Below are positions 25,107-35,000 of a DNA stretch of 64,000 nt, one piece after another; the stretch's first letter is position 1; the number at the start of each line of letters is the position of its first letter. The notes under the pieces were generated by a model. That model was not told where the DNA came from and did no database searches. It saw only the letters and a program-made list of their open reading frames with translations. The position numbers and the translations under genes were made by a program. The stretch is taken from NCBI GenBank assembly GCA_963785125.1, contig CAWATU010000007.1, forward strand, positions 868,001 through 932,000, in the 5' to 3' direction. The stretch comes from QHXN01 sp963785125. GTDB taxonomy: Bacteria > Acidobacteriota > Blastocatellia > Pyrinomonadales > Pyrinomonadaceae.

Positions 25107-26132
25107 CTAAGCGATGCCCTTGAGCCAGTCCGTGTCGCGGCCGCGGTGGGCGCCCTGTTGGTCGAGGGCCTGTTCGATTGTCCAGCCCCGGTGGATGATG
25201 CCGCCGACGGCCTCGATGACGGCGAGCGGGTCGTCTTCGCCGGGGTAGAGGATGTTGCGGCCGACGAGCGCGCCGCGCACGTTCGGGCCGGCCTTCAGGC
25301 CCGCGTAGAGTTCTCTTAAGAACGGCGTCGCGTCGCCGACCGGCTCGCCGCCGAGCAGAAGGATGGGGAGCGTCGTCGCGCTCGCCACCATCTCGTAGTT
25401 CTCGCAGTAGGGCAGCTTCAGCCACAGGTAACGCGCGCTGTCGCCCAGAGCCGCGGCCGCGCCCGCCGTCCGCGCCAGCTCCTCGGCCGTCTTGACGACA
25501 CGATAGACGCCGTGCCGGCCGTTATCCTCCTTCACGACCGGCAGCGACTCCAGAAACATCGGCAGCCCGACGGCATTCAGCTCCGTGATGGCCTTGACGG
25601 TGTCGAGCAGCGTCTTCAGAGAGTCCTTCTCGTCGTCGCAGAGGCGCAGGAGAATCTTCGCGCCGTCCAGACCCCACTCCCTGCATGATGCCGCGGTCGG
25701 GCCGGAGTTCGGGTCGTCTATCTCCCAGATGCTCCCGAGCAGTCCCGCGCGGTTGAAGCTCGCGATCAGAACCTTTTCGTCGAGAAAGCCGTCCGAGCCC
25801 GACTCCTTCAACAGGTCATTAATGATGAGTAAATCCTCAAGGATGTCCATCGTGGCGAGCAGCCCGTCCACCGCGTCACTCATCAACACGCGCAGGATGC
25901 GCGCCATGTACTCGCGCCGGTCGGCCATCCTGAGCGGCTCGTCGCCGACGCGCGTCACGCGCCGCGCCGGGTGGTCGGCGGCGAGGATGTTGAGCCGGCC
26001 GTCCTTCGTCAGACTCTCCCGCCGCTTCCGCTTCCGCGCCGCGCGCAGGGAACGCTCCGGGTCTGTGACTCGCACGTCGGTCACCTTCGCCAACACCGAT
26101 GCCGGCAGAAATGCTTTCGCGTCAAAACTCAA
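25107..26132 (-). CDS. (Beta/alpha)8 aldolase-like protein, Cgl0159/DUF2090-like
   Basis: A 341-residue protein resembling the class I aldolase-like (beta/alpha)8 proteins, represented by corynebacterial Cgl0159, that occur beside myo-inositol catabolic genes. Motifs: NILAADHPARRV near residue 49, FNRAGLLGSIWEIDDPNSGPTA, DGAKILLRL (candidate Schiff-base Lys region) and GALVGRNILYPG. The TTG start at 26132 is favoured by GGAGGG upstream, inside the end of the kinase gene three bases away. With the IolC-like kinase it probably cleaves a 2-deoxy-5-keto-gluconate-6-phosphate-like compound. That is inferred from context, as is the family name. Confidence 0.65.
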   Translation of the reverse strand: MSFDAKAFLPASVLAKVTDVRVTDPERSLRAARKRKRRESLTKDGRLNILAADHPARRVTRVGDEPLRMADRREYMARILRVLMSDAVDGLLATMDILEDLLIINDLLKESGSDGFLDEKVLIASFNRAGLLGSIWEIDDPNSGPTAASCREWGLDGAKILLRLCDDEKDSLKTLLDTVKAITELNAVGLPMFLESLPVVKEDNGRHGVYRVVKTAEELARTAGAAAALGDSARYLWLKLPYCENYEMVASATTLPILLLGGEPVGDATPFLRELYAGLKAGPNVRGALVGRNILYPGEDDPLAVIEAVGGIIHRGWTIEQALDQQGAHRGRDTDWLKGIA

Positions 26133-26135
26133 AAG

Positions 26136-27113
26136 TCAGAACCCTCCTCTTTCTTCGACGAATGCCAGAGCCTCTTCTTCGTAAGGCATGAAGTTCGCGC
26201 AGCCGTGGCGCGTGACGACGATGGCGCCGCACGCGTTCCCCATCCGCGCCGCGCGGTAGAAGTCCCAGCCTTTGAGATACCCATACATGAACCCGCCCGC
26301 GAAGGCGTCGCCCGCCCCGAGCACGTTCAGAACATCGACCTGAAAGGTCGGCACCTCCAAGACCTCCCCGCCACGGACATGCACGAGCGTACTCTCGGCG
26401 CCGCGCTTCAACACGAGCGCCTCCGGCCCCGCGGCGAGCACACGCTCGACGGCCTCACCCGTCCAGCCCGACAGGAAGGCCACGGAGACCTCCTCGGCCG
26501 TGCCGAGCACCACGTCCACGAGCGGCAGGAGCGAGCGGACGGCCACGCCGTAGGCGCGCACGTCCGGCCAGAGTTCCGGGCGGAAGTCGAGGTCGAGGAC
26601 GACCATCGTGTGGTAGGCGCGCGCCTGCTCGGCGGCGAAGAGCGTGGAGTCGCGGCTCGGCTGTCGCGCGAGCCCCGAGCCCGTCAGCAACAGCGCGCGA
26701 CTCACGGGGATGGGGGCGGCGAGCACGTCGTTGATGTTCAGCTCGAAGTCGGGGCCGCCCTCTCTGTAAGGCACGATGGGAAAGCGGTCGGGCGGCTCGA
26801 TGCCGAGGAGGAAGGCGCTCGTGCGCCGCCCGCGCTTGCGCACGCCGTAGCGCGTCTCGACGCCCTCGCGGTCGAGGAAGCTCTTGACGAAGTCGCCGAC
26901 GAGGTCTTCGCCCACGGCGTTCAGGAGCGCCGTGCGTAACCCGAGACGGCGCGCGCTGACGGCGATGTTGGTCGGGCACCCGCCGACGTAGGCGGCGAAA
27001 CTTTTAATCTCGGTGAAGGGGACGCCCACCTCGTTTGCGTAGAGGTCAATCGAGCTGCGCCCCACCGTCAGCAAGTCGTACTCGCGCTCCATCCCAGTCC
27101 CCTTGTCTGTCAT
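26136..27113 (-). CDS. PfkB-family kinase, IolC-like (5-dehydro-2-deoxygluconokinase)
   Basis: A 325-residue ribokinase-fold kinase. N-terminal LLTVGRSSIDLYANEVG and AAYVGGCPTNIAVSARRLG and C-terminal GAGDAFAGGFMYGYLKGWDF are close to IolC, with the catalytic Asp in GAGD. IolC phosphorylates 5-dehydro-2-deoxy-D-gluconate in inositol breakdown. No iolB, D, E or G gene is in the window, so a related keto-deoxy sugar acid is also possible. ATG at 27092 (residue 8) has a better-spaced AAGGGG and may be the real start. It follows the MFS gene by three bases and precedes the aldolase by three. Confidence 0.85.
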   Translation of the reverse strand: MTDKGTGMEREYDLLTVGRSSIDLYANEVGVPFTEIKSFAAYVGGCPTNIAVSARRLGLRTALLNAVGEDLVGDFVKSFLDREGVETRYGVRKRGRRTSAFLLGIEPPDRFPIVPYREGGPDFELNINDVLAAPIPVSRALLLTGSGLARQPSRDSTLFAAEQARAYHTMVVLDLDFRPELWPDVRAYGVAVRSLLPLVDVVLGTAEEVSVAFLSGWTGEAVERVLAAGPEALVLKRGAESTLVHVRGGEVLEVPTFQVDVLNVLGAGDAFAGGFMYGYLKGWDFYRAARMGNACGAIVVTRHGCANFMPYEEEALAFVEERGGF

Positions 27114-27116
27114 CCC

Positions 27117-28418
27117 TTAAACGGCCTCCTCCAGAGGCCGGCGCGGGTCGATGAAGAGCCACATCACGACGCCGCAGGCCATGATGGCGGCCGCGATATA
27201 GAACGGTATCGTCCAGGAGCCCCACGTCTGCACCACGTAGCCGAAGATGATAGGCGCGACCGTGCCCGCGAGGTTGCCGAACATGTTTGTCGTTCCGCTG
27301 ACGACGCCCGCCCGGCGCCGCCCGATGTCGAGGCACGTGGCCCACACGGCGGGCGTCGTCAAAAACTGAAAGAAGAGCGCCACCGAGATGAGCACAGCCG
27401 CGACGAACTTGTCCTCGGCGCGCGCGACGAAGACGAGCATCAGCGCGCTCATCGACAGGCCGAAAGCGCCGAGCCCGCTGCGTGCCAGCTTATGCCGGCC
27501 GCGCCGGACGAGCGTGTCCGTAATCCACCCGCCGCAGACGAAGGCCAGCGCTCCGCACAGCCACGGCAGCGACGAGAAGATGCTGGCCCAGTCCTTCTCG
27601 AACCCGCGCGCCTGAATGAGGTAGGTCGGCAGCCAGGTGATGTAGAAGTAGAGCCCGTACCCGTAACAGACGTACATCGCGCACAGGAAGAAGATGTTCT
27701 TGCTACGGAGGAAGACGCGCCAGGGGATGCCGTGCCCGTGCTTCTCGGCGGGGCCCGCGCCCGCGCGTATCAGCTCGACCTCGGCCTTGTTAGCCGCGGG
27801 GTGCTCCTCGGGCGTGTCGCGGAACCAACGATACCAGACCACGCACCAGACGACGCCGAGCAGTCCGCACTCGACGAACGGGAGCCGCCACCCTTGCAGG
27901 TCGATGAGGTAGAAGACGAGGAAGGGCGTGGCCGTCGCGCCCAGCGCGTGGCCGATGCAGACGGCGCCCATCGCGCGCCCGCGCTGCGCCGCCGGAAACC
28001 AGCGCGAGACGGTCGAGGCGCTGTTCGGAATCGCCCCGGCCTCGCCCGCGCCGAAAAGCATGCGGATGACGAAGAGCGAGGCGAAGCCCGCGGTCGCGGC
28101 CGTCAGCATCGTGAAGGTCGACCACCAGAGCACGATGCGCGTCAAAGCCTTGCGCGTGCCGAAGCGGTCGCCGAACCAGCCACTCGGCACCTCGAAGAGC
28201 GCGTAGGCGAAGGTGAACGCGCTGTAGATGTAGCCCATCTGCACCGGCGTGAAGTTGAACTCCTGCATGATGGTCGGCCCCGCCACCGAGATGCAGAGAC
28301 GGTCGAGATAGGTCAGCGCCGCCAGCGCCACGAGCAACACCAGCACCCCGTAGCGCGCGTACGTCGGCCGCGCCGTCTCCAATGCGAAGGCGCGTGTGTG
28401 TGTCTCACTGACCTGCAT
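27117..28418 (-). CDS. MFS transporter, anion:cation symporter type (hexuronate/sugar-acid-like)
   Basis: A 433-residue major facilitator protein with about twelve hydrophobic segments. I start it at ATG 28418, preceded by GAGGAGG, and not at the far upstream end of the open frame. The loop WFGDRFGTRKAL after segment 2 and LTYLDRLCISVAGPTIMQEF in segment 1 fit the ACS branch that carries hexuronates, glucarate and related organic anions. Operon spacing to the IolC-like kinase (three bases) suggests that its cargo feeds the kinase and aldolase. Its start lies 24 bases after the end of the GH38 gene upstream, so all may share one transcript. Confidence 0.88.
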   Translation of the reverse strand: MQVSETHTRAFALETARPTYARYGVLVLLVALAALTYLDRLCISVAGPTIMQEFNFTPVQMGYIYSAFTFAYALFEVPSGWFGDRFGTRKALTRIVLWWSTFTMLTAATAGFASLFVIRMLFGAGEAGAIPNSASTVSRWFPAAQRGRAMGAVCIGHALGATATPFLVFYLIDLQGWRLPFVECGLLGVVWCVVWYRWFRDTPEEHPAANKAEVELIRAGAGPAEKHGHGIPWRVFLRSKNIFFLCAMYVCYGYGLYFYITWLPTYLIQARGFEKDWASIFSSLPWLCGALAFVCGGWITDTLVRRGRHKLARSGLGAFGLSMSALMLVFVARAEDKFVAAVLISVALFFQFLTTPAVWATCLDIGRRRAGVVSGTTNMFGNLAGTVAPIIFGYVVQTWGSWTIPFYIAAAIMACGVVMWLFIDPRRPLEEAV

Positions 28419-28441
28419 GGTTGCCGTACCTCCTCTTGCTT

Positions 28442-31400
28442 CTACCGCGGGCGGTTCTGCGGCCACGGCTCGCGCGCGCCGTTCACCCACAGCGTGTAAA
28501 TCTGACTCGGGCGAAGCTCGAATACCAATCCGCGCGCGTCGCCCCGCACGGGACGGTCGCACTCTTCGACCGCGTTGCAGACCACCGCAGCCGCGTTGTT
28601 GAGCAGCGCGCTGCGGACGGCCACGCCGCCGGGCTTCCCGCTCAACTCGATGAAGCGCATCACCGTGCCCGCGCCGTCCTCCGACTGCTTCCACGCGCTC
28701 AGGAGCACCGACGGGTTCTCAACGTTAACGAAACTCGACTGCGCCGCCGGCAAAGTCTTGCGCGCCGGGTAGGTCTGGTCCTGCGACTTGACGAGCGTGC
28801 GTTCGAGCGGCGTCGTCTCCTCCCAGCCCATGCGCGCCAGCGCCGCACGGTCTAACACGCGCGCGCTCGTCAACACGTAACGGAACGTGAACTCGCCGCC
28901 CTGCGCCGCGACGTAGTTGGTGTTCCAGTAGTTGTTCATCACGTATGAGAAGAGCGCCGAGCTGTTCGGCTTGAACTCCTTCGGCCAGGTGCCGCGTACG
29001 ATATCACCGAACGTCCAGAGGAACGAATCGCGGTTCACAATCGCGACCGTCAGCGCTTCGTCGCCCACCGACGCCCAGTTCTGCGACGAGAACCATTCGA
29101 GTCCCGCCCCCGGTATCATGTCCTTCGAAGGGTTGACCACCGCGCTCTGCACGTCGAAGTTGAACTGCGGCGAGCCGACCGCAACGGGGAAGGCGAAGTA
29201 GACGCCCTCTTTTTTGTAGACCTTCTCTTTGCTGACGCGGAAGTTGACCTCGATCTTCTTCGCGTCGTTGAAGAGGACGACCTCGGTCGTGACGCGCGGC
29301 GTGTTGGGCGCGCTGCTCTCAAGGACGGTGCGCGAGCCGGTCGGCGTCCACTCGGCGGTGACGATGCGGCCGCCCGCGGCCTTGTGTACGTCGAGCCGCG
29401 CGACGGGCGTCGTCTTGCGGTAGGTGAGCATCTGGTTGGGGAAGGGCTCGCCCCCGCCCGTCACGTAGACGTACTGGCCGAAGCGGTACGGGCTCTTGTC
29501 GTCCACCAGCTCGCGCCCGAGTTGCTTGTCGTAGATGCTCCTGATCGAACCGCTCTCCGCGTCGAGGCGGACGCGGTAGAAGTCGTTCTCCATCGTGTCG
29601 GGCGGAGTCGAAGAATGATGTAACGAAGAAAAAAACTCGGCCGTCCCCGGCGCCACGGCGGTCGAGGTGCCGGAGGGCGTCTCGGCCGCCGGGCGCGGGG
29701 CGATGTCGCGGACGTGGTAGGTGCGGTAGCCGACGGCGGGGACGCCGCGCGCCAGGAAGCGTATGCGCCGGTAGGCCGGGTGGTGTTGGAGCGTCTCGAC
29801 CGGGACGACCTTCTGAGTTTCGAGGTCTACGATCTCGCGCGTCGTCTGGAGGTCGAACTCGACCCAGCCGTCGCGCCGCCAGTTGAGCGTGTTGAAGACG
29901 ACGAGCGCGCGCTGCGGAGTCTCGATGCTTCCGGCGATGGCCGTCATCGCGCGTTCGAGCACGTAGTCCACCTGATCGCGCGCCATCACGGCGCGCAGGC
30001 GCTTGTAGGCCAGCTCCCGCTCCGAGTCTTCGCTGTGCGGCTCGGTCACGCTGCGGCCCCAGCCCCACGTGTGCTCGTTCATGAGGAAGATGCTGTCCCA
30101 CATCGAATCTATCGCCGCGCGCGAAGGGCGCGAGCGCGGGTCTACGAGCATCGCGACCGTCGAGAGCTTCTCGGCCGAGACGGCGCGCCGCTCGTTCTCG
30201 CGCTCAACCGCCGCGTGCAGTGCGTCGGACGCGACGCCGTCCTCCCAGTAAGGCCCGCCGTCGCCGCGCACCACGGGCAGTTTCTCCTCGACGCCCGCCG
30301 AAATCTTCTCCAGAGCCTCGCCGAAGCCCGCGAAGACGAGCTGCGGGTAAGCGTAAGTCTGGTTCCACTCGCGCGCGATGTCGGCCTGCGTCTGGTGGAG
30401 CGAAGTGTTCTCCCACTGGCTGCCGTGCATGAGCACCGCGTGGGGCGCGTAGTCGGGCCGCTCGTAGACGTTGAGGAAAGTCTGCAAGCCCTCGTACCCG
30501 TTGGCGAGGCGGGGCGGCAGGCCGAACTGGCTCCCGATCTGGTGGTAGTGGCGCGCGTACCAGAGCAGCACGCGGCTGCCGTCCGGCCCCTCCCACCAGA
30601 AGGGCGAGCGCCGGTGCAGGTCGCCGAGCATGAGCGTCGGCCCGCGGTCGGCGTTCGCCGCGGCCGAGAAATATTTTATCCCCGCGGCCGCGAGGATCGA
30701 CGCGTAAGACCACGTGTAAGAGGGCACGTCCGTGATGTTGACGTAGTTCCACGGGCCGCCGTGCTCCCGGTTGAGCTTGTGCGAGGCGTAGAAGGAACGG
30801 AGCAGCGTCTCGGCCGTGCCCGCGCCCGTCAGCATCACCGAGTGCTGCGCGGGCACGAAGATTTTCCGCGCGCGCACGGCGTCGTAAAACTTCCGCTTCT
30901 CTTCCTCCGAACGCCCTTCGAGGAACTGCTGCGCCTGCCAGTAGCCGTCGAGGCTGAAGCGGAACTCGGGCCGCGCGGTTGTCATCTCCAGCGCCTCGTC
31001 GATGATGCGGCTGTGCATCTCGGCCAGCTTGGTCTGGAAGTCGGAGTAGCCGATGTCGAGGTGCTCGTGCGGCACCATGTAGACCGTCCACTTCCGCTTC
31101 GGCGTGAGCTTCTGCTCGAAGCCGTTCCAGCGCCGACCGTTGCCGATCTCGGCCTCCGCGGTTGTGCCCGCGGCGAACTCCGGGACGAGAAACTCGAAGC
31201 GCTGCTCGCCGAACTCGCGCGTCATGGCCAAGTCCCGTGTGTCACTCCAACTGCCGACCGAGAGTTTGAGCGTGCCGGGCTGCGCCTTCCCCACCCAGCC
31301 GCGGGTGACGTGAACAACTTCGTAGAGCTTCCCGCCTGCGCTCTTGTACAGGGCTGTCGGCGTTATGAAGAAGTCCGGGCGACTCTGGCCGTCTGCCCCC

Positions 31401-32002
31401 CGGCGACCCTCCTTTCCGCGCACGAGCGCGAGCGCGTCGTAGCGCAGGACGGCGTCCGTCGTGTCTTCGCCCCCGGGGAGCGCCGCCGACGCGGGGTCGG
31501 CCACGGCCGTGAGCGCGATCTCGTTCGCGCCCTGCCTCAGAAACTCCGCGGGTATCGCCGCCGGCAACACGCCGAACGCGTACTGCGGGAAGATGTACGC
31601 TTCGATGTTGCCCTCTTTGTAATCGCTCTCAGGCCGCTGGTAGTACCAGCCCTTATGGCCGTTCACTTCCACCTGTACGACCGGCAGGCGCGGCGAGGTC
31701 ATGATGAGGCCGAGCCGCAGCGTGTAGACGCCGCTCGGCGCGTCCGCAAGCTCGAAGCGAATCCTGCGCGCCGCCGCCGGGTCGGCCTTCGCCTCGACGA
31801 CGGCCTGCTGCGTCGCGCCCCAGTCCTTCGCGCGGCCCGACGCGGCGTCGAACGGCCCCGCAGCCTGCGCGCCGAACTCGTCCGAGGAGTTGTTGAACTC
31901 ACCGATCTGCCACACGGGTCGCGCCTGCGCGGCGGCGCAGACGGTGAAACTTAAGGTAAGAATGAGAGCCGTAAGAAAGCGTCGGTGCATTGATGAACTC
32001 AT
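28442..32002 (-). CDS. Large atypical GH38 alpha-mannosidase-like protein
   Basis: A 1186-residue exported protein (signal peptide ending near CAAAQ, residue 26). Residues about 30-300 form a beta-rich extension starting WQIGEFNNSSDEF, similar in flavour to the C-terminal domains of rhamnogalacturonan lyases. The GH38 domain then opens with VPHEHLDIGYSD, where His314 and Asp316 are expected zinc ligands. The likely nucleophile Asp425 sits in ITDVPSYTW, unlike the usual PDxFG. GH38 C-terminal domains fill the rest. The start overlaps the stop of the next gene (ATGA, four bases), so the two are coupled. Specificity may differ from ordinary alpha-mannosidases. Confidence 0.82.
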   Translation of the reverse strand: MSSSMHRRFLTALILTLSFTVCAAAQARPVWQIGEFNNSSDEFGAQAAGPFDAASGRAKDWGATQQAVVEAKADPAAARRIRFELADAPSGVYTLRLGLIMTSPRLPVVQVEVNGHKGWYYQRPESDYKEGNIEAYIFPQYAFGVLPAAIPAEFLRQGANEIALTAVADPASAALPGGEDTTDAVLRYDALALVRGKEGRRGADGQSRPDFFITPTALYKSAGGKLYEVVHVTRGWVGKAQPGTLKLSVGSWSDTRDLAMTREFGEQRFEFLVPEFAAGTTAEAEIGNGRRWNGFEQKLTPKRKWTVYMVPHEHLDIGYSDFQTKLAEMHSRIIDEALEMTTARPEFRFSLDGYWQAQQFLEGRSEEEKRKFYDAVRARKIFVPAQHSVMLTGAGTAETLLRSFYASHKLNREHGGPWNYVNITDVPSYTWSYASILAAAGIKYFSAAANADRGPTLMLGDLHRRSPFWWEGPDGSRVLLWYARHYHQIGSQFGLPPRLANGYEGLQTFLNVYERPDYAPHAVLMHGSQWENTSLHQTQADIAREWNQTYAYPQLVFAGFGEALEKISAGVEEKLPVVRGDGGPYWEDGVASDALHAAVERENERRAVSAEKLSTVAMLVDPRSRPSRAAIDSMWDSIFLMNEHTWGWGRSVTEPHSEDSERELAYKRLRAVMARDQVDYVLERAMTAIAGSIETPQRALVVFNTLNWRRDGWVEFDLQTTREIVDLETQKVVPVETLQHHPAYRRIRFLARGVPAVGYRTYHVRDIAPRPAAETPSGTSTAVAPGTAEFFSSLHHSSTPPDTMENDFYRVRLDAESGSIRSIYDKQLGRELVDDKSPYRFGQYVYVTGGGEPFPNQMLTYRKTTPVARLDVHKAAGGRIVTAEWTPTGSRTVLESSAPNTPRVTTEVVLFNDAKKIEVNFRVSKEKVYKKEGVYFAFPVAVGSPQFNFDVQSAVVNPSKDMIPGAGLEWFSSQNWASVGDEALTVAIVNRDSFLWTFGDIVRGTWPKEFKPNSSALFSYVMNNYWNTNYVAAQGGEFTFRYVLTSARVLDRAALARMGWEETTPLERTLVKSQDQTYPARKTLPAAQSSFVNVENPSVLLSAWKQSEDGAGTVMRFIELSGKPGGVAVRSALLNNAAAVVCNAVEECDRPVRGDARGLVFELRPSQIYTLWVNGAREPWPQNRPR

Positions 32003-35000
32003 CTCCCGTGTGCGCGCTCCGTCCAGTCGAACAAAGGCTGCGCGGGTCTGACCGCATCACTCTCGTCGGATACCGTGACGGCGAGGACGCGCACCGACAC
32101 GTCGTCGGGCAGCGTCAGCGTCTTCGCGCCCGCGGGGATGTCGAGAGCGTAGGCGAAGAGGTACGAGTAGGCGTAAGCCTCGCTCAGACCGTCGGGCCGG
32201 TGTTGGTGCGAGGCGAACCACGCGAGCGGCGCGGGCTTGATGAAGCCGGGCCTGATGCCGGTCATCTCGGCGTAAGGGTCTCTGCGGTACTGCGGCGAGC
32301 GGATGCGGGCGGCCGTCTCGGGCGAGGCGCCGGACGGCACCTGCCGCTCGCCCGCGCGCCACTGCCGCGCGTCCCACTGGCCGACGAAGCCGCCCCACTC
32401 CTGCACCGTCACCTCGGAGGCTTGCCGCCCGACGCGGAAGGTCGCGCGCCGGTCGCCCGCAGCCGAGGCCGCGAGAACGTAGATTCTTCTGAAGTTGCCC
32501 GCGGGCAGGTTCAAAGTCTGACCGCGCGCGACGAGCGCGTTCGACGCTTGAGACGACAGTTTGAAGCGGACGCCCGCGAAGGAGATTTCGTTGGGGAGCA
32601 TCTCCGAAGGGAGGCTGCGCCCCGAGCCGTCGAAGCCGCCGACGCTCTTCACGCCGGCCTCCGTCTTCGTTACGTGGAGGCTCGACGCCACAAGGTCGTA
32701 AGGCATCTCGACGGGCTGTGAGCGCGGCGCATTCAGCTTCACACGCGACGGCGTGAGTTTGAGCGCGAAGGTGCGAAGTTGATAAGGGCCGAAGTCCGTC
32801 GCAAGCTCGCCCTTCTCAACGCGCGCCGCGCCGAGCGGCTGCTCCTGCCCCGTCACCTCGCGCGCCGACGCGACCCCGCCGGCGAAACGGATGCGAACGT
32901 TCTTCGCTTCCCGGCCGTCTAGTTCGACGAGGCGGACGACCGTCTCGTCGGACTCTTCTGCCTTCTTGACGGCGAGCACGCGCACGCGGCTGTTGCTCAC
33001 ATTCAGCAGCGAAAAGCTCTTGCCGAGCGCGCCCGCGTGGCGCGTGGCCTCGAAGGCGACGAGCGGCTGGTTGAGCTGTTGCGCCTGCCAGTCGGTCTGC
33101 GCCGCGCGCCAGTCGCCCGCGTGACCCGCAAGGCCGTAAGTAAACTCGTGGTGCCCCCAGTCCTGCGTCGTCTGGTCGTGATACTCCCAGCCGTTGCCCG
33201 CGCCCAGACCCGGCGTGAAGAGCAGTGTCAGACGCAGCGTCGAGTCGTCGGGCTTGTCCGAGCCGTACTTGCAGTCGGAGAGCACGGTCACGCCGTAGGC
33301 GCCGCCCTTATCCGTGAGGTCGAACCACTGATGCGAAGGCACCTCGTACTTGCGCTCGTCGTTGTTGCCGCGCTCGATGGTGCCCACGTCCCAGTTGTAG
33401 GTCGCCAAAGGGTTCGAGGCCGTCAAAGGGAAGGTCGCCTTGAGCGCCGCCGCCTCCGACCGCCAGTCGATACGGTTCGCGAACTCGACCCGCTGGCCCG
33501 CGCCGCCGGCCGAGAGCCTGACGGTCTGGATGAACTTCGAGCCCTCGTTCTCGCGCTCCACCTCGACGGCGACGCGGACGGGGCCGCGCTCGACGACGCG
33601 AATCCGCGCAGGCCCCGAGACGTAACCGCGCGGCGGCTTCTGCTGGTCGGCCCAGTCCATGTTCCACGCGGGCCAGTCCCTCGGTCGCTCGGTCTGGAAC
33701 GCGAGCCGCGCGGGCGCGCTCAGCAACTCTTTGTTGACCGTCTTGTCGAAGATGCTCGACACGTCGCCGTCGGCGTTGAGCGTGACGCGGTAACGCGCGT
33801 TCTCAAGCGACGACTCGCTCACCTTCAAGTCGAGGTCGTTGAATCGCGCCAGCGCGTCCGCGGCGCGAACGTCGTAGACGGCGTAGCCGACCGAAGGCAC
33901 GTCGGCGAGGAAGAGGATTTTTGTCGCACCGTCCTCTTCGCCGACGACCTGCGCGGGCACTTCCCCGCCCCACGGGCCGACGACGCGAACGGTTTTCGGC
34001 GAGCCGCCTTCAAACCTAATGTCCGCCTCTACCACGTCGTCGCGCTCGACGTTCAAAGGGTTGTAGACGACGACCGGCGTGCCCTTCGTGCGCGTGTCCA
34101 TCCCGCCGACAATCGACTCGGTCGCGCTCGTCAGCACGGACGCGAACTGGTTCGCGGCGATCACGTCGTCGTTCCAAGAGAACTCGAACGCGCGCGGCGT
34201 GGCCGTGCCCGGCAGAATGTCGTGGAACTGACCACCCATCACGAGCGTCCACGCGTCGTTGAGCCTCTGTTGTGGATACTGTCTCCCGCCCACCCACGCC
34301 GCGGCGACCGAAGCGCGCTCGGCGGCGTCGGCCAGAAGCTCGTTGCGACGGTTCCAACGCTTCTGCATCGTCTGCGAAGTTATCGAACCGGCGGAGTGGT
34401 CGGTCAGCAACAGGTCGCCTTTGTAGCGCGGCAGGCGCGCGGTCTTCTCAAAGGGGATGTCGAGGAACATCTGCTCGGCCGTGGCCGAGAGCACGCGGAC
34501 GGGGCCGTCGCCGACCTGCACGGGCGTGCCGGGCGCGTCCGGGGACGGGATGGCCGGGGGCGGCGGCGGGATGACCGTCCGCTTTCGGCCGACCACCGCG
34601 TCCAGCATCTTGACGGAGAACTCGTAGGGCGCGCCGCCGATGTCGCCGACGGGGCCGAAGTATGCGTAGTCGGTGAAGAGGCCGCTCACCTCGCCGTTAC
34701 GCTGGATGCGCTTCGGCCAGTCCTGCGGGAAGTATCTGACCGAAGGGTTCGCGGCCGAAGGAGGCGGGCTCTTGCTGAAGTCCTCGCGCACGTTGCTGTC
34801 GTAGGGGCGCGGGTTGAAGGCCGAGACGATGCCGCGGCCGTCCGGCCCCTCCCAGACGCCGACGTTGAAGGGCACGCCGTCCGGCGTCCGCTCGATTGAG
34901 TCTGGGCCGCCCGTCCGCGCCGCCGACTTCCAGTAGAGCTTCTGCGTCGAGAAACCTTTGAGCCCCATGTGCGCGAGGATGGAGGGGAGCGACGCGGGGA

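Noticed and set aside
24580..25425. Open frames on both strands through the 21-bp array
   Set aside because: The unit length is a multiple of three, so frames stay open by chance. The peptides are pure repeat and the frames run into neighbouring genes.
29714..31954. 746-codon open frame on the + strand opposite the large GH38 gene
   Set aside because: Antisense shadow caused by high GC; no ribosome-binding site, signal peptide or recognisable motif.
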